From NCBI GenBank assembly GCA_015061695.1, contig SUWA01000008.1, forward strand, positions 1-46,957: a stretch of DNA of 46,957 nucleotides. The letters are read 5' to 3'. The first letter of the stretch is position 1. Each line of letters begins with the position of its first letter. Both the position numbers and the translations under genes were made by a program. Source of the stretch: Lentisphaerota bacterium. GTDB taxonomy: Bacteria > Verrucomicrobiota > Lentisphaeria > Victivallales > Victivallaceae. Under the pieces are notes generated by a model. That model was not told where the DNA came from. It made no database searches and saw only the letters and a list, made by a program, of their open reading frames with translations. Positions 1-8,058 of this stretch are shown here, piece after piece.

Positions 1-29
1 TAAAAAGGTTTACAAATGCCAAAGCGTGG

Positions 30-138
30 GAGGACTATTGGCAAAACAAAATGAATTGTGTAGGCAATGTTGTCATCAACATTGGCAATTACAAATGTTT
101 TTCACAAAATTTAGGACAATAACAATTTATTATTTATG
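30..138 (+). repeat. Duplicated leader sequence, copy 1
   Basis: This non-coding stretch aligns along its whole length with 1481-1603. Both share a core AAATGTTTTTCAC, then AATT and GACAATAACAA, and both end at an ATG preceded by TTTATTAT. Inside this copy is a perfect inverted repeat, CAATGTTG (65-72) and CAACATTG (77-84), around TCAT. The ATG at 136 opens only 17 codons, so it looks like the relic of a start. A shared promoter or operator region is possible, but I see no convincing -35/-10 pair. The first three bases of the window (TAA) may be the stop of a preceding gene. Nothing else is visible in 1-223. Confidence 0.6.
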
Positions 139-223
139 ATTGTTTTTTACCCGGATTTTAATTACATTTATCAACAACAGCAGGCAAAATGAGCAACATA
201 AATTACAAAGAGCATAGCAATCA

Positions 224-1468
224 ATGAAAAAACTGTTATTTTTATTACTGGCAGTGCTTTCGGCAGCCGTCAGAGCCGTCCCTGTACCGCAAATCACCAA
301 TACACCCAACATCAATGTAAAAGATTTCACCGGTTGGTGCATTGTCAAACAGGACGGTCTGGCAGTAAAATATGCCGCAGCCTGCGACAGCCATGCACTC
401 TATATCATTGCCGAAGTGGAACAACAGGCCCCCATTTATGCCGGAGATGGCAGAGGTTACGCTGACTATAATGACGGCGTGGAACTGCGGATCAACCGCG
501 GCAGCAAATACCGCTATTTGCAGATTCATATCGATGCTGCCGGGCAAACGTTGATACTTGATCAGTACAAGCGTGTCCGCCAGGGCAATATCACCATCGA
601 AAGCGCAATGACCCCGGGGCAAGGCTACCGTGTTTTTGCCGCGATTCCGTGGGATCGCCTGTCGCCGGACACCCAAAAACCTTCGACCGTACGCGTTGCG
701 GCGATTCGCCAGAAAGTGCTTTCCCCGTTTAAATATGACCGCAAAGAACAGGTGGTCGATGATTTGACTCCGGGCAATCAGGTCATTGCCGGAGAAAAAG
801 TCGCGCCATCTGATTTCAAGCGCAAGATCTATCCGGTAATGAACTACGGACGCAGTGGCCACAGCACAGTGGAAATCGTAAGTTTTCTGCCGGTGATTTA
901 TGATGCCGAACCGCAGCTGCTGCTGTTGATGATCGGAACCAATGATGTGGTTTATAAGCAAAAGTGGCAAACACCGGAACAGTTTGCCGGGCATTACCGC
1001 AAACTTTGTGAAGGATTGAAACAGTATGGCTGCAAGGTCATATTGATAACGATCCCGCCTTGTGTGGAAAACGTTGCCAACACTCATATCCGCGCCACTG
1101 CGGATGAAAAAGCCCGTTTCAACACCCGGATTCTCAAGATGAATGAGTACATCAAAGCATTCGGCAAAGAGTTCAACTTTCCGGTAGTGGATTACCACAA
1201 ATTGATTGCCGTCGGCGATCTGGAAAGCAAAGATTCACTCATGCGTGTACCGGCGAACAGCAGCGGTTATGACGGAATTCACCCCACTGCAGCCGGATAC
1301 CGGCTGCTGGCAGCTGAAATCAAAAAGGTCATTGATGAAAAAAACTACCCCACCAGCGGCATTATTTGCGTGGGCGACAGCATCACCTATGGCGCACACA
1401 TGCAACAGCAGGGCAGCGTTTTCGGAGACACCTACCCGGCAGAACTGCTGCGTTTGCTTGAAAAGTAA
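224..1468 (+). CDS. Secreted CBM9-like / circularly permuted SGNH (GDSL) esterase
   Basis: 414 residues. Residues 1-18 form a signal peptide (MKKLLFLLLAVLSAAVRA). Residues about 25-190 resemble a family 9 carbohydrate-binding (CBM9-like) domain. The rest has all SGNH-hydrolase blocks but in a rotated order: NYGRSG (207-212, oxyanion Gly block), GTND (238-241, Asn block) and DGIHP (350-354, Asp-His pair) come first. The nucleophile block VGDSITYG (Ser386), which normally opens the fold, lies only 28 residues from the C-terminus and runs into TYPAELLRLL. Members of the family remove acyl groups from sugars, so a glycan acetyl-esterase is likely. It heads a plus-strand cluster of glycan genes. 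The ribosome site is weak, but the signal peptide fixes the start. Confidence 0.8.
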   Translation: MKKLLFLLLAVLSAAVRAVPVPQITNTPNINVKDFTGWCIVKQDGLAVKYAAACDSHALYIIAEVEQQAPIYAGDGRGYADYNDGVELRINRGSKYRYLQIHIDAAGQTLILDQYKRVRQGNITIESAMTPGQGYRVFAAIPWDRLSPDTQKPSTVRVAAIRQKVLSPFKYDRKEQVVDDLTPGNQVIAGEKVAPSDFKRKIYPVMNYGRSGHSTVEIVSFLPVIYDAEPQLLLLMIGTNDVVYKQKWQTPEQFAGHYRKLCEGLKQYGCKVILITIPPCVENVANTHIRATADEKARFNTRILKMNEYIKAFGKEFNFPVVDYHKLIAVGDLESKDSLMRVPANSSGYDGIHPTAAGYRLLAAEIKKVIDEKNYPTSGIICVGDSITYGAHMQQQGSVFGDTYPAELLRLLEK

Positions 1469-1480
1469 AAAAATCAGCGC

Positions 1481-1603
1481 AAGGAGACTATTGACAAGAC
1501 CCAATCAGTTATGCAAATAATACTGCCGTCAACATCGGCAATGATAAATGTTTTTCACTCAATTCAAGACAATAACAAACATTAAGAATAATAATTTATT
1601 ATG
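1481..1603 (+). repeat. Duplicated leader sequence, copy 2
   Basis: Diverged copy of 30-138, lying between the SGNH gene and the DUF4434-like gene and ending at the latter's ATG. It contains the dyad TGCCG (1524-1528) and CGGCA (1536-1540), a different geometry from the dyad in copy 1. A TTGACA occurs at 1491-1496 without a clear -10 partner. Probably a regulatory leader copied by tandem duplication; its function is unknown. Confidence 0.6.
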
Positions 1604-2539
1604 AAAATAACCGGAACATTTTTAGACGAGATAAGCCACAATATACCGCACCAGAACTGGGGCGAAAAAGAGTGGGATCGCGACTTTCAGGCCATGAAAA
1701 CAGCCGGGATCGATACCGTGATCATGATCCGCTGCGGTCATAAGCGTTTTATAACCTTTCCCTCCCAGTGCCTTATTCAGCGCCGCGGCTGTTTTGAACC
1801 GCCGGTGGATCTGGTAGATATGTTTTTGCGGCTGTCGGATAAATATGATATGAAGTTTTTCTGCGGCCTGTACGATAACGGCTGTTACAGCAAGCCCTGG
1901 CAGATGGGCGCATTGATCGAAGAACTTGACGACGTAAAAACTGTTGCCGAAGAACTCTGGGGCAATTACGGCCATCATAAGAGTTTTCAGGGCTGGTATT
2001 TGAACCGCGAAATCAGCATAAGCAAAGAGAATCCGGAATCCTTACCGGAAATCATCGAACACACTCAAAAGCTGGGAAGTTTTGTCAAAGATATTTCCGG
2101 CAATCTGCCGACCATGATTTCGCCGTACATTTCCGGAGTTAAAAAAGGCTCGCCCGATAACGTTACCAGCTTGGAGGAACATGCGCGCATCTGGGAAGAT
2201 ATTCTGGCGGCGTTTGAAGGCGCAGTCGATATTCTGGCATTTCAGGATGGTCAATGCGACTACGACGAATTGCCCGAATATCTGGCATTGAATAAGGAAA
2301 TCGCTGACCGGCACCGGATGACCAGCTGGACGAATTGCGAAAGTTTTGACCGTGATATGCCGATCAGAGTTTTGCCGATAAAATGGGAAAAAATGCGGCT
2401 TAAACTCGAAGCTGCGGCACGGGTCGGCATCGAAAAAGCAATCACGTTTGAGTTCTCGCACTTTATGAGTCCTTACAGTATGTATCAGTCCGCGCATGGA
2501 CTTTTTGACCGTTATATGGAATATATTTCAGAACAATAA
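1601..2539 (+). CDS. DUF4434-like TIM-barrel protein (putative glycosidase)
   Basis: 312 residues without a signal peptide, so probably cytoplasmic. The opening GTFLDEISHNIPHQNW...W..DF..MKTAGIDTVI matches the start of DUF4434-type proteins, which are predicted glycoside-hydrolase-like (beta/alpha)8 barrels. NCESFDRDMP and EFSHFMSPYSMY near the C-terminus recur in the protein at 10674-11594 (NLETFDRDMP, EVPHFMSPDSIY), so the two are paralogues. No enzymatic activity can be assigned from sequence alone. It is followed 30 bases later by a pilin-like gene, and the paralogue also sits next to one. Confidence 0.7.
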   Translation: MKITGTFLDEISHNIPHQNWGEKEWDRDFQAMKTAGIDTVIMIRCGHKRFITFPSQCLIQRRGCFEPPVDLVDMFLRLSDKYDMKFFCGLYDNGCYSKPWQMGALIEELDDVKTVAEELWGNYGHHKSFQGWYLNREISISKENPESLPEIIEHTQKLGSFVKDISGNLPTMISPYISGVKKGSPDNVTSLEEHARIWEDILAAFEGAVDILAFQDGQCDYDELPEYLALNKEIADRHRMTSWTNCESFDRDMPIRVLPIKWEKMRLKLEAAARVGIEKAITFEFSHFMSPYSMYQSAHGLFDRYMEYISEQ

Positions 2540-2569
2540 AACTTATTTTCACCAAAAAGGAGGTCCGTT

Positions 2570-3337
2570 ATGTTGAAGTCAAAAAGAAAATTCACCCTGA
2601 TCGAGCTGTTAGTCGTAATCGCTATCATCGCCATTCTGGCGGCCATGCTGCTGCCGGCACTTTCCGCCGCGCGTGAACGCGCCCGCATTGCCAGCTGCTT
2701 AAGCAAACTCAAACAGCACGGAACGGCATTTATAATGTATTCCGGCGACAACAAAGATTCATTCCCGCTGGTGGAAAGTTTTTCCAGGGGCGTTGCCATC
2801 GGCTGCAACTTTATGAGCAGTGAAGAATACGGCAGCAGTACCTGGAACAACAACTATACGCCGTTGAATGTGGTATTTTCGCAAGGCTATTACAGTCAAA
2901 CCCGCGATGTCAATGACCGCCCGGACCGCAACGCGCTTGATGATATGTTCCAATGCCCTTCGGACAGTGAGGCGTTCGGCAAGCAGAAAGGCGCCGACGG
3001 CCAATTCATCAGTTACATTTACTTCGGTTATGACTCCAATACCTTTGCCAAATACAAACCCACGATCGGTGCGCCGCACAACGAAGCCAAGCGCAGCCGT
3101 CTGATCGTCGGCAGAGATGATCCGGGCAACGCAACGATGTTTGACCAGATCCACAAGCTTTTTCATGGCGGAACTTGCGCGAGCAACTGTACTGACTGCA
3201 ACGGGCCGCACAAAAACAGCATGAATATATTGGCTTTCGGCGGACATACCCGTTCGCACATTCTTAAAGCCGAGGACAAAAGAGATTCCAAAAGCCGCGA
3301 TATTGTTTACCGCAAATTTGACGAAAATCAGGATTGA
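2570..3337 (+). CDS. Pilin-like protein with prepilin N-terminus and H-X9-GG motif
   Basis: 255 residues. The N-terminus [26 protein letters not shown] is a type IV prepilin/pseudopilin signal: a basic leader, Glu5 and a long hydrophobic helix. It belongs to the prepilin-type processing-associated H-X9-DG group; here the motif reads [12 protein letters not shown], with Gly replacing Asp. The residue before the expected cleavage site is Lys, not Gly. A strong Shine-Dalgarno (AGGAGGT) supports the start. Expected to be exported and anchored in a pseudopilus-like or inner-membrane assembly. It lies between a DUF4434-like gene and a very large secreted protein gene, probably in one operon. The cargo or role of these proteins is not known to me. 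Confidence 0.85.
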   Translation: MLKSKRKFTLIELLVVIAIIAILAAMLLPALSAARERARIASCLSKLKQHGTAFIMYSGDNKDSFPLVESFSRGVAIGCNFMSSEEYGSSTWNNNYTPLNVVFSQGYYSQTRDVNDRPDRNALDDMFQCPSDSEAFGKQKGADGQFISYIYFGYDSNTFAKYKPTIGAPHNEAKRSRLIVGRDDPGNATMFDQIHKLFHGGTCASNCTDCNGPHKNSMNILAFGGHTRSHILKAEDKRDSKSRDIVYRKFDENQD

Positions 3338-3361
3338 AAATGATCTGATCGGATAAATACA

Positions 3362-6300
3362 ATGAAAAAACTGCTTTTTTTACCGTTATTTATGGCGGCA
3401 ATCACGCTTTGTGCCGTTGATAATATCATATTAAAAAGCCCGACGGGAACATTTTTCCTCAACGCTGAAACCGGGGCGGTCAGCCGGATCACTGACAGTC
3501 AGTCTCGGACTGTACTCAATGGCAGCTTAAACCGTTATATAACCATGAGCAAGGCCGGGGATATAACTTTTTTTGAAGCCAAAGACAAAGTCGTTTCGGT
3601 TGAAAGATCCGGCGATAAAGTAACATTTATCTGTCAGAATCCCGCCCTGCCGGAACTGGAGATCGCCAAGGAATACAGCATTGTCAACAATGGTCTGCGC
3701 CGTAAACTCACCTACACCAACAATGGTCATGTCAAGCGTTATATCCTGACCATGACCGATATATTTCTGGATAAAGAATTCAAAAAAAATGTCTGGCATC
3801 TGGGTGCAGGTTATATCGGACCTTACAAGCCGCTGCCGCAAGTGGATATGGAGCGGCCGGTCAATGAGTACAAACAGAGTTCCAAAGGCATGGTACTGGT
3901 CAATCCGGATGGCCGGCAGGGGAATTTTTCGCACTACCGCGTCAAGATCAACGATACAGTGGTGCTGCCCTGGTGGCACAGCACCATCGGCAATTACCGC
4001 GAATATGCCGACCGCCTTTACTACACGCCGCGGGGCTACCGCATGGGTTTGGGGACGCTGGATGTGCTGCCCGATGGCGGAAAAATCAGCGTAACGGATT
4101 GCTTCAACTGTTTTGAAGGAAATTTATTCAACTTTTTTGATGAAATTTTTGCCGTTGATCCTGATATTGCCGCCGAATACAAAACCATTCCCAAATCTCC
4201 GGCATGGGTCAAAGATGTTATGCTCAATGCGCCGATGAATCAGGCGGATTTTGTCCGGTATTTGACTGAAATGACCGGCGAAGGCATCATTATTCCTATG
4301 ACCCAGCCGTTCAATGACTGGGCGGATTACCGCCCGAAAAATGGTTTTATCGGGTATGAAGGCGGCGAGATCACGCCGGAAGAATTTCTGGCGTTCCGTA
4401 AGGTTTACGCCGATATTTCGCCGCGCGTTCAGCCGGGCGCATATCACATTGTGGTCGCTGCCGGTTGGAACACTGATATTTTCCGTGAACACCCGGAATG
4501 GTTCCGGAAATTTGACCGTAACGGCAACGATGGGTCGCTTTTCCCGGGGCTGTGCCTCAACTATCAGAGCATGTTCAACAATGCCGGATTGCGGGATTAC
4601 TTTGTAAAAATGCTGCTGGATTTCCAATCTTTTTCCGGCAACACGACCATTTATCTTGACGAAGCGCAGATGACCAATACCATTGACTGGCATCGCGACC
4701 AGCTCACCCGCGATGACCACACGGTGCTGTTCTGGAAAGAACTGAAAAAACATTCTCATGACCGCAATGTGGCACTTTTTTACAACGGCAGCGGCCACCC
4801 CTATGCCGATTTGAACTATATGGAAAGTCCGCACGACATGCGTTCTGACCGCTGGCGCGACTTCGCCGGGATCGTGTTCGGTCTGGGGCTGGTCAACCGT
4901 ATGACGCCCGACCGCCGTCTGATCCCGCTTTACTGGAGCGGCAAAACGGACTACCGCAACCGCGTTATGGCGCTGGGCTGGATTCCGTCGGCCAGTTATT
5001 CTTCGACCACCGATATACCGACCATCCGCAATGTCTGGCAAACCGGCAACACTCTGCCCTTGAATGTCAGCTACACACCGGACTGGAAGGTCGATGCGGC
5101 AATTGAAATCGAATCTCACGCCGTACAGCGCAGTGAATCAAACGATGTAATGTTGAGTTTTATCAACCGCAATAAAAAGGCAACCGATATACCCGTTACC
5201 GTGGATCTTGCCACGCTGCAGCTCAAAGGCAGGATCAATATCTGGAAAATCAGCTACAGCGACAATTTTTTCAAACACGTTTTAAGCGATAATGAACTTA
5301 AAAACATTTATCGCCTTCATCGTTGGAGCGATTTGAGTGCCTTGTCGCGTCCGCAGCTGGTTTACAGCGGCAATGCCGAAGGTATCTTCAAAGATACGAT
5401 CCGCTCGTTGGGCAGTGATAAGATGACTACTTATCTCTTTACCGCCGCTCCGGCAGCATTTTATTCGCTGGACGATCTGGTGCAGAACAACTTTTACACC
5501 GTTACCCGCCACGGTACGGTTAAAGGCAAAACTGTTACGCTCGATACGGTTGGCGAAGTTCTGCTGATCGATCTCGACAACGAGTTTTACAATGTTTCCT
5601 GCAACGGCAAGGCTGCTGATACGAGCATTGTCGATATAAATGGCGTAAGCGGTTTGCGCGTCAAACTTGCGCCCGGAACCCACCAGCTGGATTGGCAAAT
5701 GCGTCCGCGCAGTGCCGTTCGCGCCGGAGTTCCGCAAGTAAAAATCAAGCTTAACGATATAACGACTCCCGACAACAGCGTTATAACCCTCGAACGTGAC
5801 GGCGTAACTGTTTACACCGGCAAAACTCCGGTAACGTTGCCGGAACAGCGCGTAGCAGGCGTTTATAAAGTGCGTTATCCCGGCAGCAAACAAAGTGCGC
5901 AGTTGCGGATCTTCGGCGGAGAAGGCAGCCGGATACCCAAAACTTATTACCTTTTCCAGCCGGAGCGCAAATTTCTGGAAAAAGTCGATGTCAAACACGG
6001 CAGTGCCAGAATTACCGGTCGCGCGACTTATGTAAGCCGTTTTGAAGACGTTACCGGTATGCAGCGCAATCTTGACCCCGCTGTTACCATTGCCGATGCC
6101 GAAAAAGCCACGTTGGTTGCCGGTACCAGCCGCCGCGACGGCATCAATATACACATGAGCAGTTTTGCGGGGCTGGAACTTGTTGGTGCAAGACAGCTCA
6201 ATTTGCGTTTGAGTCATACATTTATGGATGTCAACAGTCTGGATTTCGGACATGTTAAAAAAGGAGCCGGAGCGCCTGAAACCAACTTTGCCGGTATGTT

Positions 6301-7231
6301 GCTGGATTACAAAGTCCACGGTAAATATGTCAAGCGTGTGGCAATCTCTTTCGGACTTTACAACGCGCAATACAACCGCGTTGATCCCTTCTGGGGCAAA
6401 GGCGCCAAACCCGATCTGGTGCTGGAACTCGGCGATATAATCAATACGGTACGGGAAAAAGAGTTTTCGCTGGATCTGCAGCGTTTTGCGCCTCCCGGTT
6501 GGCAGGGCGAACTCTTCCTTACTCTGGGGACAGCGCGTGTGTTGCCCAACCACAGGCTTAAACTTGAAATCGTTGAATTCAACAATCCAGCGGCCAAAAA
6601 CTTCATCCATCCGGAAATCCCGGTGGCGGCAGGCAGTCGGGTCAAACCGGAACCGCTGGTCAGCAAACAGCTCACGAGCAAGCCGACTTCGCTTAAAAAG
6701 ATCGATGTTGAAGAATGGAAGTCATGGGCCAGATTCGGCAGACTGCAGCCGTATGGATTCGACCCCAAAACGATTCTGCGTTCGCGTACCGAGGCATTTA
6801 TTGCTCACGACTTTGAATACATCTATATTGGTGCGCGCTGTTATGAACCGGCCCGCAAGCCGATCGCTCAACGCAGCGATGTCTGCGACAACGAACGCAT
6901 TGAGTTCTTTATGGAACGCGCCGATAAAAAGCTCTTTCAGGTCGCAGTCGATACCAACGGCACCAATGGTATATATATCAACAGTATGGAAAGTGCGCTC
7001 GAGGGTGTGATCAGTCACGCCGAGTACACTCCCGGAGTGGGCACCGATATATTTATGGCGATTCCGCTGGGACTTTTGAAGTTCAACATGCAAGTTACGC
7101 CCAACACATTCCGCTGCAACCTCTACCGGGTCCGTCTGGGAGCGCAGCGGGAATACACCGTCTGGGCCCCGATCAATCAGGGATTCAATCAGAAATCCCG
7201 TTACAGCAACATAATTTTCAACTTTGATTAA
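3362..7231 (+). CDS. Very large secreted glycosidase-like protein with C-terminal CBM9-like domain
   Basis: 1289 residues with a clear signal peptide (MKKLLFLPLFMAAITLCA). The first 270 residues are a beta-rich domain of the kind that precedes the catalytic barrel in several glycosidase clans. A TIM-barrel-like region follows (about 280-560) with TTIYLDEAQ, whose Asp or Glu could be catalytic, and LFYNGSGHPYADLNYMES. Beta-sandwich modules come next. The last 180 residues (from about KKIDVEEWKSWARFG) resemble a CBM9-like domain (AFIAHDFEYIYIGARCYEP...NERIEFFMERADKKLFQVAVD). I cannot name the GH family. It follows the pilin-like gene by 24 bases and precedes a small secreted protein gene by 23, so it is probably in the same transcript. 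Confidence 0.75.
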   Translation: MKKLLFLPLFMAAITLCAVDNIILKSPTGTFFLNAETGAVSRITDSQSRTVLNGSLNRYITMSKAGDITFFEAKDKVVSVERSGDKVTFICQNPALPELEIAKEYSIVNNGLRRKLTYTNNGHVKRYILTMTDIFLDKEFKKNVWHLGAGYIGPYKPLPQVDMERPVNEYKQSSKGMVLVNPDGRQGNFSHYRVKINDTVVLPWWHSTIGNYREYADRLYYTPRGYRMGLGTLDVLPDGGKISVTDCFNCFEGNLFNFFDEIFAVDPDIAAEYKTIPKSPAWVKDVMLNAPMNQADFVRYLTEMTGEGIIIPMTQPFNDWADYRPKNGFIGYEGGEITPEEFLAFRKVYADISPRVQPGAYHIVVAAGWNTDIFREHPEWFRKFDRNGNDGSLFPGLCLNYQSMFNNAGLRDYFVKMLLDFQSFSGNTTIYLDEAQMTNTIDWHRDQLTRDDHTVLFWKELKKHSHDRNVALFYNGSGHPYADLNYMESPHDMRSDRWRDFAGIVFGLGLVNRMTPDRRLIPLYWSGKTDYRNRVMALGWIPSASYSSTTDIPTIRNVWQTGNTLPLNVSYTPDWKVDAAIEIESHAVQRSESNDVMLSFINRNKKATDIPVTVDLATLQLKGRINIWKISYSDNFFKHVLSDNELKNIYRLHRWSDLSALSRPQLVYSGNAEGIFKDTIRSLGSDKMTTYLFTAAPAAFYSLDDLVQNNFYTVTRHGTVKGKTVTLDTVGEVLLIDLDNEFYNVSCNGKAADTSIVDINGVSGLRVKLAPGTHQLDWQMRPRSAVRAGVPQVKIKLNDITTPDNSVITLERDGVTVYTGKTPVTLPEQRVAGVYKVRYPGSKQSAQLRIFGGEGSRIPKTYYLFQPERKFLEKVDVKHGSARITGRATYVSRFEDVTGMQRNLDPAVTIADAEKATLVAGTSRRDGINIHMSSFAGLELVGARQLNLRLSHTFMDVNSLDFGHVKKGAGAPETNFAGMLLDYKVHGKYVKRVAISFGLYNAQYNRVDPFWGKGAKPDLVLELGDIINTVREKEFSLDLQRFAPPGWQGELFLTLGTARVLPNHRLKLEIVEFNNPAAKNFIHPEIPVAAGSRVKPEPLVSKQLTSKPTSLKKIDVEEWKSWARFGRLQPYGFDPKTILRSRTEAFIAHDFEYIYIGARCYEPARKPIAQRSDVCDNERIEFFMERADKKLFQVAVDTNGTNGIYINSMESALEGVISHAEYTPGVGTDIFMAIPLGLLKFNMQVTPNTFRCNLYRVRLGAQREYTVWAPINQGFNQKSRYSNIIFNFD

Positions 7232-7254
7232 AATTTCACCAACAGGAGGATCCT

Positions 7255-8046
7255 ATGAACAAATTTTTTACCATGCTGGCTTTGACCGCCGCTGCAAGTG
7301 CAACGTTTGCCGCCGAAACCCTTGAAGTCAAAAACCCGGCAGATTTCGCCAAAGGCGCCAAGGTCGTTGCCGCTGATGATGGATTGCTGATCACCGGCAA
7401 CCAGCGCATTTTCAGTGCCAAAACCTTCAAGGTCGATCCCGCGAAAAAGGTAACGTTGAGTTTTGACATCCGCAAGTCTGCCGACACCACCGGCTGTATG
7501 GTCTATGTAGGCTTCCAATGTCTGGACGAAGATAAGGTTATGATCATGCCGCAGAATGTGCGCTGCGAGTGGAACAGTGCCGGTTCGCTGGCTGAAAATG
7601 CCGTTGCCGGCAGCAAAGATATCCGCATCAACATGCCGCCGCGTTTTAAAACCAAAGACTGGTGCATCGTTTTCAACGATAAAAACAAGTGCAGCGGCTT
7701 TGATATGAATGTATTCGGCTGGCAGAAAGTTTCGCCGGTGGCGGCTGACGGCACGGTCGGTATCAAACTGAATCTGGCGCTGGAAGATGATTATCCGGCA
7801 GGTACGCCTGTACATTTTCACAGCATGGGCCCCGGTCTTTATTCGGCGTGCAACGAAAAGCTCCCCAATGATGAATGGGAAAGTGTTACTTGCACGGTCA
7901 GCGGTATGCAGACAACTTCCACCCCCGACGGCAAAATGAACAAGTGGTTCAAAGGTACGAAATACGGTCAGATATTGATTCTGGTCGTCAGCAAAGACAA
8001 CCGCAGCAAGATTTATCTGCGCAACATAAAAGTTGTTACTGAATAA
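7255..8046 (+). CDS. Small secreted jelly-roll protein (carbohydrate-binding-like)
   Basis: 263 residues with a signal peptide ending at about TFAAE. The rest is beta-rich (KKVTLSFDIRKSADTTGCMVYVGFQC... KIYLRNIKVVTE), like CBM4/CBM9-type jelly rolls that bind glycans. It is a paralogue of the protein at 28615-29421: both have the pattern VTLSFDIR/YKFSMEVR, then G-x-x-YVGF/YIGNW, LPEHV or MPQNV, a MGPGLYSA/SSGMYGGL segment and a final LRN(I/V)xV. An excellent ribosome site (AGGAGG) precedes the ATG. Placed between the 1289-residue secreted protein and the GH2 enzyme, it could present a glycan to the enzymes; that is inference. Confidence 0.7.
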   Translation: MNKFFTMLALTAAASATFAAETLEVKNPADFAKGAKVVAADDGLLITGNQRIFSAKTFKVDPAKKVTLSFDIRKSADTTGCMVYVGFQCLDEDKVMIMPQNVRCEWNSAGSLAENAVAGSKDIRINMPPRFKTKDWCIVFNDKNKCSGFDMNVFGWQKVSPVAADGTVGIKLNLALEDDYPAGTPVHFHSMGPGLYSACNEKLPNDEWESVTCTVSGMQTTSTPDGKMNKWFKGTKYGQILILVVSKDNRSKIYLRNIKVVTE

Positions 8047-8058
8047 GGATGGTAGAAA

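Noticed and set aside
245-1198. Long minus-strand frame opposite the SGNH gene
   Set aside because: It mirrors the plus-strand gene, has no ribosome site, no recognisable domain and cysteine/histidine-rich low-meaning content typical of antisense frames in this base composition. Similar antisense frames elsewhere (for example 4124-5119, 5282-6610, 13857-15077, 23767-25581, 45042-46403) were rejected for the same reason.
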